Positions 52,468 through 63,634 of a stretch of DNA of 64,000 bases are shown here, piece after piece. Numbering within the stretch: position 1 is the stretch's first letter; each line of letters starts with the position of its first letter. Below the pieces are notes generated by a model. That model was not told the DNA's origin. It saw nothing but the letters and a program-made list of their open reading frames with translations, and searched no databases. Made by a program: the position numbers and the translations under genes. This DNA comes from Temnothorax longispinosus (Eukaryota; Arthropoda; Insecta; Hymenoptera; Formicidae): contig NC_092366.1 of the NCBI RefSeq assembly GCF_030848805.1, forward strand, positions 20,770,181-20,834,180. The letters are read 5' to 3'.

Positions 52468-53050
52468 TAGGGTAAACTCGGGTATGATGGCCATACGGAA
52501 AAGATGGCCCATGGCTGTAATTTCTCCAATAATGGCTAAACAATGCATTTTTGTAGTCATTCTCAAAATAATCAATATTTACAGTAGTTTATGTGCGTAC
52601 ACTATTTGAAATAACAATATTATGAATATTATATATATTTTACTTTCGACTGCCTGCAAAGTTTTTCATGTGTCCGCTAAAAGCTGCTATAACATTAAAT
52701 AAATTATAGTTAAGCTGCCATAATCAACGTTACACACATAATTAAGCTATGTAAATTGTAATTTGACCTATAATTTGTATTTCTATTTTTCACTATTTAT
52801 TTAAAAATACTATGGTTATCTTTTCTATGGCCATCTTTTCCTTAAAAGTCAGATAAGATGGCCAATGCATACGTTGTAATACTTTGATAATATAAAATTT
52901 ATGTTAAGTGTTTTCTTCTTAATTTCGATAATTTTACGTACTTTAAGCTTCAGTGAAGGAATATACCAAACACTGTTAAAATATAACAAAAATAAATGTA
53001 TGTTTATTGCATTTTAAAAAACTATGGCGATCTTACCCGAGTTTACCCTA
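52468..53050. mobile_element. Non-autonomous TIR element, about 580 bases
   Basis: Ends TAGGGTAAACTCGGGTA...TACCCGAGTTTACCCTA form inverted repeats of about 26 bases with two mismatches (continuing into GATGGCCATA / CTATGGCGATC). If the element is taken as AGGG...CCCT, ACT flanks both sides as a 3-base target duplication. No open frame inside. Confidence 0.72.
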
Positions 53051-53897
53051 CTGCTTGAAGTGTATATGTCTGTTTTGGATATTACAAATTTATATTTCAG
53101 ATTTTCTATGTTATTCTTTAAAGATACAAGCTGCTACCATCTTGAAAGCATTAGGTAATAATTCTTCGTTGCACATCTGATTTCTTATAAATAATTATTT
53201 TATTTGTTTTTTTTAAGCTGATAAATACAAATGTCATATGGAGGAAACCTTTTTGAAAAGCTCTCTTGAAAAGCTATTCTTATCGCAATTCAATAAACCT
53301 ACTCAAAAGCTACTGATCGCGCAGTCGCAACATACCCGATGTCGTCGAATCACAGTCAATGGACAAACAAAGATGCGTATGTGTATGTGAGAACGTGTGA
53401 ATACGAGAGTAGCTCCGGGGGTGCGGGTAGCTTGCCGATGAGAATTGCTAAGGAGGACCGATAACAAGAAGACGTCCGAGGTTGGAGCGCAAGACATCGA
53501 CGGAAGTGGACATTCGCACATCGACAATCTTTTTGAAGAATTTCCTCAGGTGTGCCACAGAAGCCTCACGAGGACAGAATTTTAAGAAAAAGGGAGCGCA
53601 AAATCTAAAATTCAAAAAATCGCGTAGAAGATTTGTCAATTATCAATTGTTCTGAGAACACAGGATCTTGATAATTTTGGAGATCAAAAACTTCGTAGAT
53701 ACTTATAAAAATCGAAAATTTTACGAACATCAGAATTCTATCAATTTAAAATTATTATCTGCAAAAAAATATCGAAGAATCCGTTAACTCTGAAAACTTA
53801 GGATCTTGTTAATTTTAGAGATTTATTTTGTAAATTTTAAGAATCAAGATTTTGTCAAATTTGGTAATCGAGAAATTTGTCTGTTTTGAAAGTCAAG

Positions 53898-56800
53898 ATG
53901 TCGGCGCAGCGAATGAGCGCTTTTCAAGAATTTTTCAAAAGACTGGAAAACAACGCGCGTCGTGTTTTATATCGAATAGACGACGCGATGCATAATCCGA
54001 ATCTGAGGCGTTTATTATCCTTTTTCACGATCGGAAAGATTCTCAACATCGTGCTACACGTTATTGACGAATACAAGGTGCCAATTTGCTGTTGAAATCA
54101 TTCCAAGGCAAGAAATTTAATTCAGTTTGTGTGATGTGTTCTCAGAAAAATATGGTGTCTGTGAAAAGACTGGGACTCGCCGGGTCCTGCACGTTCTCTA
54201 TCGGGCTTATCAGTTATAGTCTAGGATTTCCTTCTATGCTGAAGTCGCAAGTTAAATCTGTAAGTAATGATTAATACGTCAGTATCCTCGATCTAGCAAG
54301 CTCTATCCGAAATATTGAAATCAGAATTGCAAAAAGACAATTCTTGCAATACTTGGATTTACTATAAAATTAATTTCAAAATTGTAAATGTTTTGATAAT
54401 AAAGTCTTTTTTGACTAATTTTAAATGAATTTTGCTATGTATAGATTGTTTATTTTTATTTGAAGATTACTAATATAATAATTACTGATACTTATCAATA
54501 ATTATTTAATGCTAGAAACAAAAATGTTGCTGTAGTGATCTGTCAAATTTTGTTCGAATATCAAATTTAAGAGAAAAAAGTCTAGTTCGTATCAAGCTAT
54601 ACTGTATTTCACAAAATTTACAGCAAATTAGACTGAAGAAAGGAAGCGAAATACGTGATTTCTGGGAGAAACTTCCGCAGCCGCTAGATTTTAATATTTA
54701 TGTCTTCAATGTAACAAATCCCACTGAGATTGCATCAGGATCGAAACCGATTGTCCAAGAAATAGGACCTTTTCACTACGAGTGAGTAATCTCTTTTTTA
54801 TACGACACTATAACTTAATTTACGATTACCGAGGCGATTTGTTACTTGTTCTAAAAATAGTGCGATTTTTGAATCTCTCAACATAAAAAAATAACATATA
54901 TGAGCAAATTTTTCTGTACATATTTAAAATTTTGAAAAAATTTGGGAAGTATACTTAACTTGTCTGTTTTAGAAGCAAAATTGTTCGCTTATTATTAAAT
55001 AATTTACATATGCAGTAGATATAAATAACATGTAGAAGTACAATAAAAATTGACGAACATCAATCTGATTTCCAGTTTGTATCGGGACAAGGAGAACATT
55101 GTGGACCGAGAAGAAGACGATACTGCTGAGTACAGTTTGCGACAAGTTTGGTACTTCAATCAGGAGAAGAGCATCATGTCGGAGGAAGCGGAAATTTACA
55201 CGTTTCATCCAATCATGATAGCGGTAACTCTGATCGCTCAAAGAGATAAGCCATCCGCGATGGGAGTAATTAGTACGTATTTACAATGTGCGAAAGAATA
55301 AATACACGTACACGGCATATTTTTATATCAAAGAAATGTCTACTTCAATGTAATATTTAATTAACGCGTAGATATTCAGTTCACGCCCAGGTAGCAGAAT
55401 GACGTCAAATGATATATTAATTCCGTCTTAATGACGTCCTCTAACGTCATTAAGACGTCTTTAGACGTTATTTTGCTACCTGGGCGCGATTTTGTCAATT
55501 TTGAATATCAAGTCTCACGTCAATTTTATAAATCAAGGATCTCGTTGATTTTGAAAATCGAAAGTGTATTAATTTTGGAAACTTTTACCGTTCGGCTTTT
55601 TTATTATTATCAATTCAATCCACGTACATGTATAGTTACTTCAAAATACATGATATCATATAATATGTACATGTTATACCGTATGCTTTTTTCTTTCTCT
55701 CACTTAAAATTTTACATAATGCAAACTAAATCTCTATTCTCTTACATTATTGATATCTCTCTAGGCAAAGCGCTGGACAGTGTTTTCAAGAAACCCCAGT
55801 CGATATTTATCAAAACCTCCGTGAAAGATTTGTTCTTTAACGGTATACGTTTCGACTGCACGGATATAACAGATTTCGCTGGATCTGCAGTGTGCAACGA
55901 GTTGAAAGAAAGGGAACATATATTAATCCGAGAGGAGGGTTTACGTTTCAGATATGGGTTTCTCGCTAAGGTAATGTTCTTGCATTATTTACGCAAATAT
56001 TACGACTTTCTTGCGCTATTGTGTTTTTATATTGACAAAGAAAAGTGCTCGTTTGTCCTTAAAAATATTATCTATCTTACATGAAATCTTATATGAAGTG
56101 ATATTTTTATACACATTTTTAATATATTATTTTAATTGCACAAAACGCATTAATATCATTGTTGTCAAAATTATTAAAATAAAATTAAATAATTTTTAGT
56201 ATTTAGGATGTACAGGTTGATTTAAATTCGGGCGAGATTAAATTTATTTGGACGGAATTATTATATTTTTTATTCCGGATTAAATCTAAAAAAAATATAA
56301 CATTTTTATATTTTGAAAATGCTATCTGTGCCTTTTAGACAAATGGGAGCCTTTTGCCAGAACGCATAAGAGTATATCGCGGAATTAAAAATTACAAAGA
56401 CGTGGGTCGTGTATTGTCGGTAGGAAATGAAACGAAGATGGACATGTGGTCTGGCAGCCCTTGCAACGATTTTCGTGGTACGGACGGAACCATCTTTCCA
56501 CCGTTTCTCAACAAGGAGAAAGAAGTCTGGGTACACTCTTTAGACATTTGCCGAAGTATCGGCGCTTACTACATCGAACCAGGAAAGGTTCAAGGTATCC
56601 ATGACTTCATGAGAAAATACCACCCGTTTCTAACTGATTTCTTAAATTCGCTAATTTTTCTTCGCGGGTCACGATAGCATAAAATTTGATAACCAGACGC
56701 AAAACTAATTAATTTTATTGATTAGCAGATTCAGTTATCTTATAGTAACACTGGGAAATTTAAATTTAAATTTAGTAAACTCGGTTTATATTAATGCAAA

Positions 56801-58167
56801 GATTAATTGAAAAATCAAGTTTAATTGTGAAGATGTGATACTTAAATAATGAACTCAAATATTTTTGGATCGAATATTTTTCAAATTTTACTTAAGTGTC
56901 CACTCTTCGTTGATTCTGAGACACTCTACACTTAGAAACAAAAATCGCTCGGTAAGGTTCGTGCAGATTAGATGCAACATTAGATAATTTTGCAACGCAG
57001 GTTTTAAGACGCTGCACTACTCGGCGGATTTGGGCGATCCAGCTGAGGATGAGGATGTGAGGTGCCTTTGTCTCGAGTCCGAAGGATGCATGCCTAAGAA
57101 TGTATATAACGCAGGGCCCTGTAAATCTGTGCCTATAAGGATAAGTCTACCTCATTTTTTAGATTCTGATCCACGATATCTCGAGTTGATCGAGGGTTTA
57201 AATCCCGACCTCGTAAGTTTAACGATTGTTTATTTATTTGTTAAAATAAATATACTGGTCATTTTTTACCCCATGATTTTTCACCTACACGAAATAGTTT
57301 CTTTTTTCTTTTACATAATTTAATTAGAGAATTTATGTAAATGTATAGAATTTATGTAAAACTAATTGTAAGTGAGAGATAAGAGTAAGGGAGATTATAC
57401 TAATTAAATTAATTTTATAGAAATAATAATAAGGTTATAGTAGATAAATTTCAAGAAACAGCGTGAATTTATTGTGGCAATTTTAGACCAAGTTACTACA
57501 AATTATCAAACAATTACAATGTTCAGAATCGTGACAAGAGATTCTGTTACAGGAGAAGCACCGTATGACTTTCAACTTTGATCCGATGACAGGCACTCCA
57601 ATAAAAGCGTACAAAAAGATTCAATTTAACGTGTTAGTTGGACCCATCTCCAAACTTCGTTTGATGAAAAACTTCCCGGAAGTGCTCTTCCCAATATTTT
57701 GGATAGAGGATGGACTCGAACTTGGAGATATTCTTATAAAACCGCTGAAAGTTGCATATTTGCAGATTAAAATCGCGAAGTGAGTGGTAATATTAATCCT
57801 TGATCTCTTCGCAAGCTTCTCGCCTCTATTGCGTTATTGTTTCAGCAACTTAGCTTCGGTATGAAATACCTGACATTGCATACTAAAAAACTAGCGATTT
57901 TACAAAGACTTTTTGTTCTCGCACCAAATCTACTATAGCGGATGTCTGATCTATCTCTGTCTTTGCAGGATAGTGATGTGGCTCATGATCCTAGGTGGTA
58001 TAGGCATGATGAGCGTCGCTGGAATGAGGTATTACAAAGAAAAAAATGCGGGGAACACTGCGTTACCGGATCTTCTACCGGGTAAGGAGCAGAACAACGT
58101 GCCGCAAGAGCCGAAGATAACCGTCAGTACTATACAAGCTGAATTGGTACCACCTAGAATTGATTAA
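53898..58167 (+). CDS. Sensory neuron membrane protein (SNMP1-like, CD36 family), nine exons
   Basis: Exons 53898-54077, 54146-54259, 54624-54781, 55076-55272, 55765-55970, 56339-56594, 57001-57212, 57553-57779 and 57969-58167 keep phase (1749 bases, 582 residues). SNMP1 proteins act in the dendrite membrane of pheromone-sensing neurons. CD36 topology is visible: N-terminal span (GLAGSCTFSIGLISYSLGF), ectodomain with PLDFNIYVFNVTNP, a conserved CNDFRGTDGTIFPPF block, the Cys-rich CLCLESEGC...GPC segment, LPHFLDSDPRYL and WIEDGLEL, and a C-terminal span (VMWLMILGGIGMMSVAGM). Starting at the ATG at 54152 would give 520 residues, the usual SNMP length; the extra 5' exon adds 62 residues and follows a 68-base intron, so it needs transcript support. 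It lies upstream of and is tandem with a second SNMP1-type gene. Confidence 0.88.
55386..55484. mobile_element. Palindromic MITE, CCCAGGTAGCA ends, variant arms
   Basis: A 99-base inverted repeat with the same CCCAGGTAGCA/TGCTACCTGGG ends as the copies at 5004 and 9178, but arms built on GACGTC(A/T)(T/A) repeats rather than AGACATC. Flanked by CG on both sides. It lies in intron 4 of the SNMP-like gene, next to a GGATCTCGTTGATTTTGAAA-like segment related to the repeats before that gene. Confidence 0.82.
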
Positions 58168-59569
58168 CAGGGAGTAATAATTACTATTATACATGTATAT
58201 TACGACACTGAAAAAATTGGGAGACGCGATATCGATTGCACCGTATTGAAAACAATAATTTAGAAAAAGTCTTTACTTGACTAATATTTTGATAAGATTT
58301 CAACGAAGTTTATTCCAGTAGCATACCCAATTATTGTGATATAATTAAATAGAAATAATATATTCGTGTTAGGAAAACGCGCGCAGACCATAGTTAATTG
58401 AATATTTTTATTGTATATTATAATCTAAAAAATATCGCGTTGAATGATACATTAGACATTAGAATAACGTTATTTTAGTTCTAATATTTGTTACTTCCAG
58501 GTCGATTATAGTAACGACGTTCATCATACACGCACCAGCAAACGACCGCCATAAATATGTAAAAAACTACTTATGGTTGTTAGCCGTCCGCGTATTATGA
58601 ATGTCGTCGCCATCATCGATTCAGGAGTATTTTGTAGATCGAACAGTGATTAATATCAATATTGAACTACTTTTCACTTCATTAGCTTCTATTGCAATCT
58701 GTATTATAGGCATATCGGTAAATCGCACTTAATTAATTAATAATGTAATTGTTATTACAACCATGTTGCTTATATTTTTTAATTTGGCGACATGGTGTTC
58801 ACCAAAGATCTATATTTGAAAACTAAATAAAAATAGGATATTTTAATAATCGCAATGGTTCATTTTTTCCTGTTATGATTAAATAATGATTTCTTAAATT
58901 TATTTTAAATATAATCTTCAATAATAATGAAAAATACTTTGAAATTTCGACTGATGCGATGATTTTGTATGCCATTAACTTATCAATAATGCCATTAACT
59001 TAATAATCTCTTTTGTCGTTATTATTGAGAAGTTTAAACAATTTGGAAATTTTCTAAAAGTTATGAAAAGAAAGTAACATTTTTAAAATTTTAATTAATT
59101 AATTCCATACTTTAACAACACTTTAGTCTAAAAATAAATTCTAGACCAATCTTTTTCTACAAGACAGTTAAAACAGAAATTCAGAATAGAATTAATATAT
59201 TGTATCTTTGTTTCAAACATAGAATAATAGAATTTGGCTTATTATGAACTGAAATATTTATAGTGATGTAGTCATTTTATTGTTGCACAGTTTCAAGGTA
59301 GAGTACTAATGATTACCAATGTCGTCGTATATTCTTTTTTAGATAACACTCATAATCATTAGATGTGATACTATGTCATTTGTTGGCTGAAGAAACTTTT
59401 ATGTAAAGATCAAAACGACCGAAACTTCTACAATTGTTTACTCTTCTCTCTGTACAATTTATTTGAGTCAGACACGCTTCCATCGAGCTATGTAGGGTCT
59501 TCTGTATATTTATATGCTATATACTAGTAAATCATGTAATTGAAGAACACGCAGGAAGCGAGGGTCAAC
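58168..59569. other. AT-rich spacer between the SNMP genes
   Basis: 3' UTR of the first SNMP-like gene and AT-rich spacer. No gene seen. Confidence 0.5.
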
Positions 59570-59980
59570 ATGACTTTAGTATTGGTCAGCCTAATTGTTT
59601 TTTCAAGACTTTCGCAGGGTCTCCAGCGTTACGTATTTGCGAATCAGCGAGTAAGATTGCGGGTCTTTGATCGCATTGCCGTTGGTGCATCCAATTCTGC
59701 CGGATATGCCGCGTTCTTAGGTAGGGAAACCGAGAAGACCATGACGAACAGACGAGGCCAAGAGCAAGTAGGAGTACGCCGACGCCGGCCTGGTGTAAAA
59801 CAGTCGCTGTCATTATCGCGCGGGCAGTCCGTTCGCGACGAGCCGCGCACGATCAACGGCGACGGCTACGTCGACGACGAGGACGTTAAGGGAGGTGCGA
59901 AGAGTTCGACCGGGAGACCGCACAGGTGCGAAGACAGTACCACGTCGGGAAGGTCGAGGCTTCCATCTCGCGATTCTTGA
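59570..59980 (+). CDS. Candidate small secreted-protein ORF (uncertain, opposite-strand alternative)
   Basis: A 136-codon open frame starting with a signal-like segment (MTLVLVSLIVFSRLSQG) in an isolated CpG-rich island between the two SNMP genes. The rest is basic and Ser/Arg/Gly-rich with no domain I recognise. On the other strand the same DNA holds a second signal-like start at 59813 (MTATVLHQAGVGVLLLALGL) followed by several possible splice sites. Either, both or neither may be a gene. The island itself, unlike its AT-rich surroundings, argues for some exon or promoter here. Confidence 0.25.
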   Translation: MTLVLVSLIVFSRLSQGLQRYVFANQRVRLRVFDRIAVGASNSAGYAAFLGRETEKTMTNRRGQEQVGVRRRRPGVKQSLSLSRGQSVRDEPRTINGDGYVDDEDVKGGAKSSTGRPHRCEDSTTSGRSRLPSRDS

Positions 59981-60881
59981 TAGTTTAAGATATGTACTTA
60001 CGCGAGATTTTAAACTCGGATAAAGGGACGAGGGCGGTCTGTGCATTGCGCGAAGAAAAGACCACGAGTGAATGAGGATACCAAATTGAAGTTTTACCGC
60101 GAGCTCGTATGATCTGGCATTTTCGACGGGATTTAACGGCGGGAAAGGAATATAAACGTAAAGCGATATTCGTCTGCGAAAAACTCGACGCGAAGAATTG
60201 AGCGAAGAACTCTGACACTGATATTTCGAATATTTTTGGTATCAAATTACCCATACTGAATATCGAATGCTAATGTTGATAGTAAATTCTGGTACTAATA
60301 CGCAAATATTGAAGAAAAATTATGTGCTTAGTTTACTTGTTTGAACTAAGATAAAAAATAGAAACGAAAATATTCACGGCATAGAACGAGCATCTTGATT
60401 TTTATCATAATAATATAGTGTGAAATTGTGATAAGTTAATTATTCTTTAATTTATTTTTGCTATGTTATATTTACTGTATTATGAATTTTATGAATTTCC
60501 GTATTAAGAAAAAATTTTAAAGTAATAATAAAATAAGATATAAAATAAGGAGTATATCTATATATTCATATATCCTTTGTTTTATATTTTATTCTATTAT
60601 TAAGTTTGAAAATATTTTTAAATACGTATTATTTTTATCGTTACATTTAATTTTTGACATCTTATATTATAATACCCATCGCAATCTATTTTTTACACAT
60701 TGCAGTCGAAATTTTTCATAAACGTGAGAAGTCGATTAAGAGAATTTTACAGATTACAATCGGAGGAATCTTGAATCTTTCTTTATCAAGCATAGTGCAG
60801 CGAAAAGTGTCTTTTTTCGAATCAGAGTGGTGCGAAATCGACAAGAACAGATATATCCGTGTGCTATTATCAAACGTAATA
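59981..60881. other. Spacer upstream of the second SNMP gene
   Basis: CpG-rich to about 60200, then AT-rich. A strong acceptor (TTTTTTACACATTGCAG) at about 60705 suggests that the second SNMP gene's exon begins there with 5' untranslated sequence. Confidence 0.4.
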
Positions 60882-63634
60882 ATGGTCACTAAGCGACGCG
60901 CGTATGACGTCGCCGTTCGCGAAGTTCGGAGAACGTACGATATCTTGAAACGCTCGAAGTTGCTGTACGCGGTCCCGTTCGGCAGAGCGTTTGACAACGT
61001 GCTCCGCGCCCTCGAAGGATACAATAAGGTTTCGATCGTTTAATGTCGACTTTCGATCATCGCGAATTAAGAAGAGAGCTCGTGAAAAATTATTATTTCC
61101 TTATAAACGCGATTGCTCCAAAAGGAGACCAAGGGGATTTGATTAGCGTTTTTCAAAGCATTTTACGAAAACGCGTGATAATGTTCTGAGTTAAGCGGTG
61201 CAATAAGTCGTAATCAATCGCTATTAATTTCCAATATATAGGTAATAATGTGTAATCATGTAACAGACATGCAAACTTAAGTGTGTATTTCTAATATTTT
61301 ATGTGTTATTCAATCGCTTAAATTTATAAGTGTTTGAAGTGTATGTATAATCGCTCAAACATACAAATGTCTATTTTGGTCCGTTTGTGTGCTTATGCCT
61401 AAATATCGCTTGGTGTTTCTGCAGAGCGTTAAAATGGTGTCTATAAAGAAGCTCGGAATTGGCGGTGGAAGTATGGTCGTTTTCGGCATTCTACTTTGGT
61501 GCGGGTTTCCAGGACTGATTAGATCGCAGATTAAAAAGGTAAGCGAGTTTTAATAAATAAATTTTATTTCTGTTGTTGCATGAAATATTTTAAGCTTGCT
61601 ATAAGAAGACACGTTTCTATATCGCTTATTGGATAATTTTAATATCATTTATTATATGTCGGCGCAATAACAATAATCTACAGCGATTTATGTAACTCCG
61701 ATGCGAGGCATAATTATTTCGAATTGTCAGACAGCGCGTACCGTTGAAATAATAAAACTTCCCAGCACTTCCATTGGCAATTTTCTCGTGTTTCAAAGCG
61801 TTTTAAATTATATTTTATGTAATAATTTTATTTCTGCGTAATTCGCAAAATTAATTCTCAGGAGATCTCCTGAATGTCACATTTTTGTTTTTTGAATTTT
61901 TACGAAAATGTTATTTATTACACCATTATTAACACAAGGAAGAGGAGAGGTAGACCAAAGATAATTTAAACAAAACAATTCAAAGATAATTTAGACGGTT
62001 GGCATACAAAGAGCTATGTCAGAGAGAAATCTACAACCAGGGGACTGGCAAGATAGGAGGCAATGGAAATTGGGAACCGGAAGGCGTAGAACGCTATAAC
62101 ATTGGATATAATATATATTAACACATTCACCGCCGTGAGAGGCATTGGTGAACGTCATAGAGCGACAGTCAAATAAATACGTCGCGTATTATATTTTTGT
62201 ACAGTTTAATACTATAAATTTACTACTATAACTTAAATATTTTATTGTTCTCTTTTTTATTACAAAATAATTTAATTGGCATGAACGAAAAGTCACGTAA
62301 AATACACTTGGCGGTGAATGTACTAATATTCGAATAATTTGATTTTTCTGTTGTTATTCTCAAGTCTCAGATCGTTCTAAGAAATTTTACGTGAACAGTT
62401 CAGTCTTTGTTTGTCTAGTTGTTATTATTTTATGAAACGTTCAAGTCATTCCGCAAAAGTGTATATGTCGCGAAATCCTTGAACCCTCGTTATAATGTTA
62501 TAATGTAATTGTTACAATATATTACTTCGACTTTTATCTTATTTCATCTTTATTTGCATTATAATTTCCGATCTGAAATTAATAATTATAATTTTTCTCG
62601 CTGCACTGTTACGTGACACGGACGCGCATTTTCAGAATTGGTCGCATGTGACTGCTGATAAACATTTATTTTTTACTCCCACAGCTACAATTAACCGTAA
62701 CATTCACCGACATAAATGCTCGCGTATGTTGCGCCAAGACTGTAATTTGTGGAATCCACATGGGTGCAGATTCATTTTTGATTGCAAAATTCTAGATATC
62801 ATGTCGCAAATTCGCTGCGGACAACCGAGAGCTTTTCTAAATTAAATCTACAATTTTAAGAAATAAATGTCTTACAAAATGAATTTTTTACTGGCAACTT
62901 TATCATTTTTATTTGATTTCTCGATTCTATTGCGATCGCAAACTGACAAGATTTAACGTACACTTCAGCAAATCGCACTGAAACCAGGAAGCGAGATACG
63001 TGATATGTGGTCGAATACTCCGTTTCCACTGGACTTTAAGGTTTACTTGTTCAATGTAACCAACCCTGATGAAATTAAGGAGGGTCAAAAGCCGAAATTG
63101 CAAGAAGTTGGACCGTTCTTCTACGAGTGAGTCGCTTTTACAATAATCGCGCTATATAAAAATTTATAATTTAATATTTTAAATCTAATAAATTGTCACG
63201 GAATTTATAGAGTCGATGAAAAACACGATATCTAAAATCGCTTTTGTTTCTATTTTTCGTTGCTATTATTTTGTTAAAAATTAAAATTTGTACTTGATTG
63301 CTCGCGTCTCTATCGATATATCCACAATTTTATTTTAATCGGTCTTTACCTTTTTTTATTTGATCCGCACTAATTGAAAATTACTCCTGGTTCTCGTAAA
63401 TTTATTCGTTCTAAAATTGAAATATCGATTCCAGTGAGTGGAAGGTGAAGTTTGATCTTGTCGATCGGGAGGATGAGGACTCCGTCGAATACAGCATGAG
63501 GTCAACGTGGTTTTTCAACGCCAAGAAGAGCAAAGGATTGACGGGCGAGGAGATAGTGGTGTGCCCTCACCTCATGATTCTGGGTATGGTGGCAGCCACC
63601 CTTAAGGACAAGCCCGCCGCGATCGGGATTATCG
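60882..63634 (+). CDS. Snmp1: SNMP1-type sensory neuron membrane protein, 5' part
   Basis: Exons 60882-61028, 61425-61538, 62969-63126 and 63435-63634 keep phase; the gene runs off the right edge, leaving about 206 residues visible. Exons 2 and 3 are exactly as long as those of the neighbouring gene (114 and 158 bases), and exon 4 is longer by one codon. Marks of SNMP1: first span (GIGGGSMVVFGILLWCGFPG), FPLDFKVYLFNVTNPDE, the DREDEDSVEY acidic block, and KGLTGEEIV, which resembles moth SNMP1 more closely than the neighbour does. The first exon encodes 49 residues before the classical start region and may be an N-terminal extension, with a weak donor (AAG/GTTTCG). A start at the ATG at 61434 would give the ordinary form. 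Intron 2 carries retrotransposon debris. Confidence 0.85.
61936..62110 (+). pseudogene. Decayed C-terminal tail of a non-LTR retrotransposon
   Basis: In broken frames the sequence reads RKRRGRPKI, then ELSERN-like and LQPGDWQDRRQWKLGTGRRR followed by TL and a stop. This is the typical end of insect non-LTR reverse-transcriptase ORFs, where a GRP motif is followed by a tryptophan-rich GDW..R..W...TGRRR end. Stops and frame changes show it is dead. It sits in intron 2 of the second SNMP gene. Confidence 0.6.
62121..62324. mobile_element. Small element with ACATTCACCGCC ends (candidate)
   Basis: CACATTCACCGCC at the left and GGCGGTGAATGTA at the right form inverted ends around about 180 non-coding bases. 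TTAA lies just outside the left end; the right flank is TAAT. Possibly piggyBac-related. Adjacent to the retrotransposon remnant. Confidence 0.45.

Larger units (their letters stand above)
48357..53897. other. Intergenic DNA, AT-rich
   Basis: Contains the 3' UTR of the VPV gene, a hairpin at 48445-48475 and a TIR element at 52468-53050. Mixed-composition stretches at 49500-49750 and 50100-50530 show no supportable exon. The part from about 53630 to 53890 is a run of diverged GGATCTTG(T/A)TAATTTT-like units before the SNMP-like start. Confidence 0.45.

Noticed and set aside
55431..56084. 217-codon open frame on the plus strand
   Set aside because: It is intron sequence read through into and past exon 5 of the SNMP-like gene; only 55765-55970 is exon.
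62648..62845. 65-codon Cys/His-containing frame in intron 2 of the second SNMP gene
   Set aside because: Short, not flanked by convincing splice sites in phase, and the neighbouring SNMP gene has no exon at this place.
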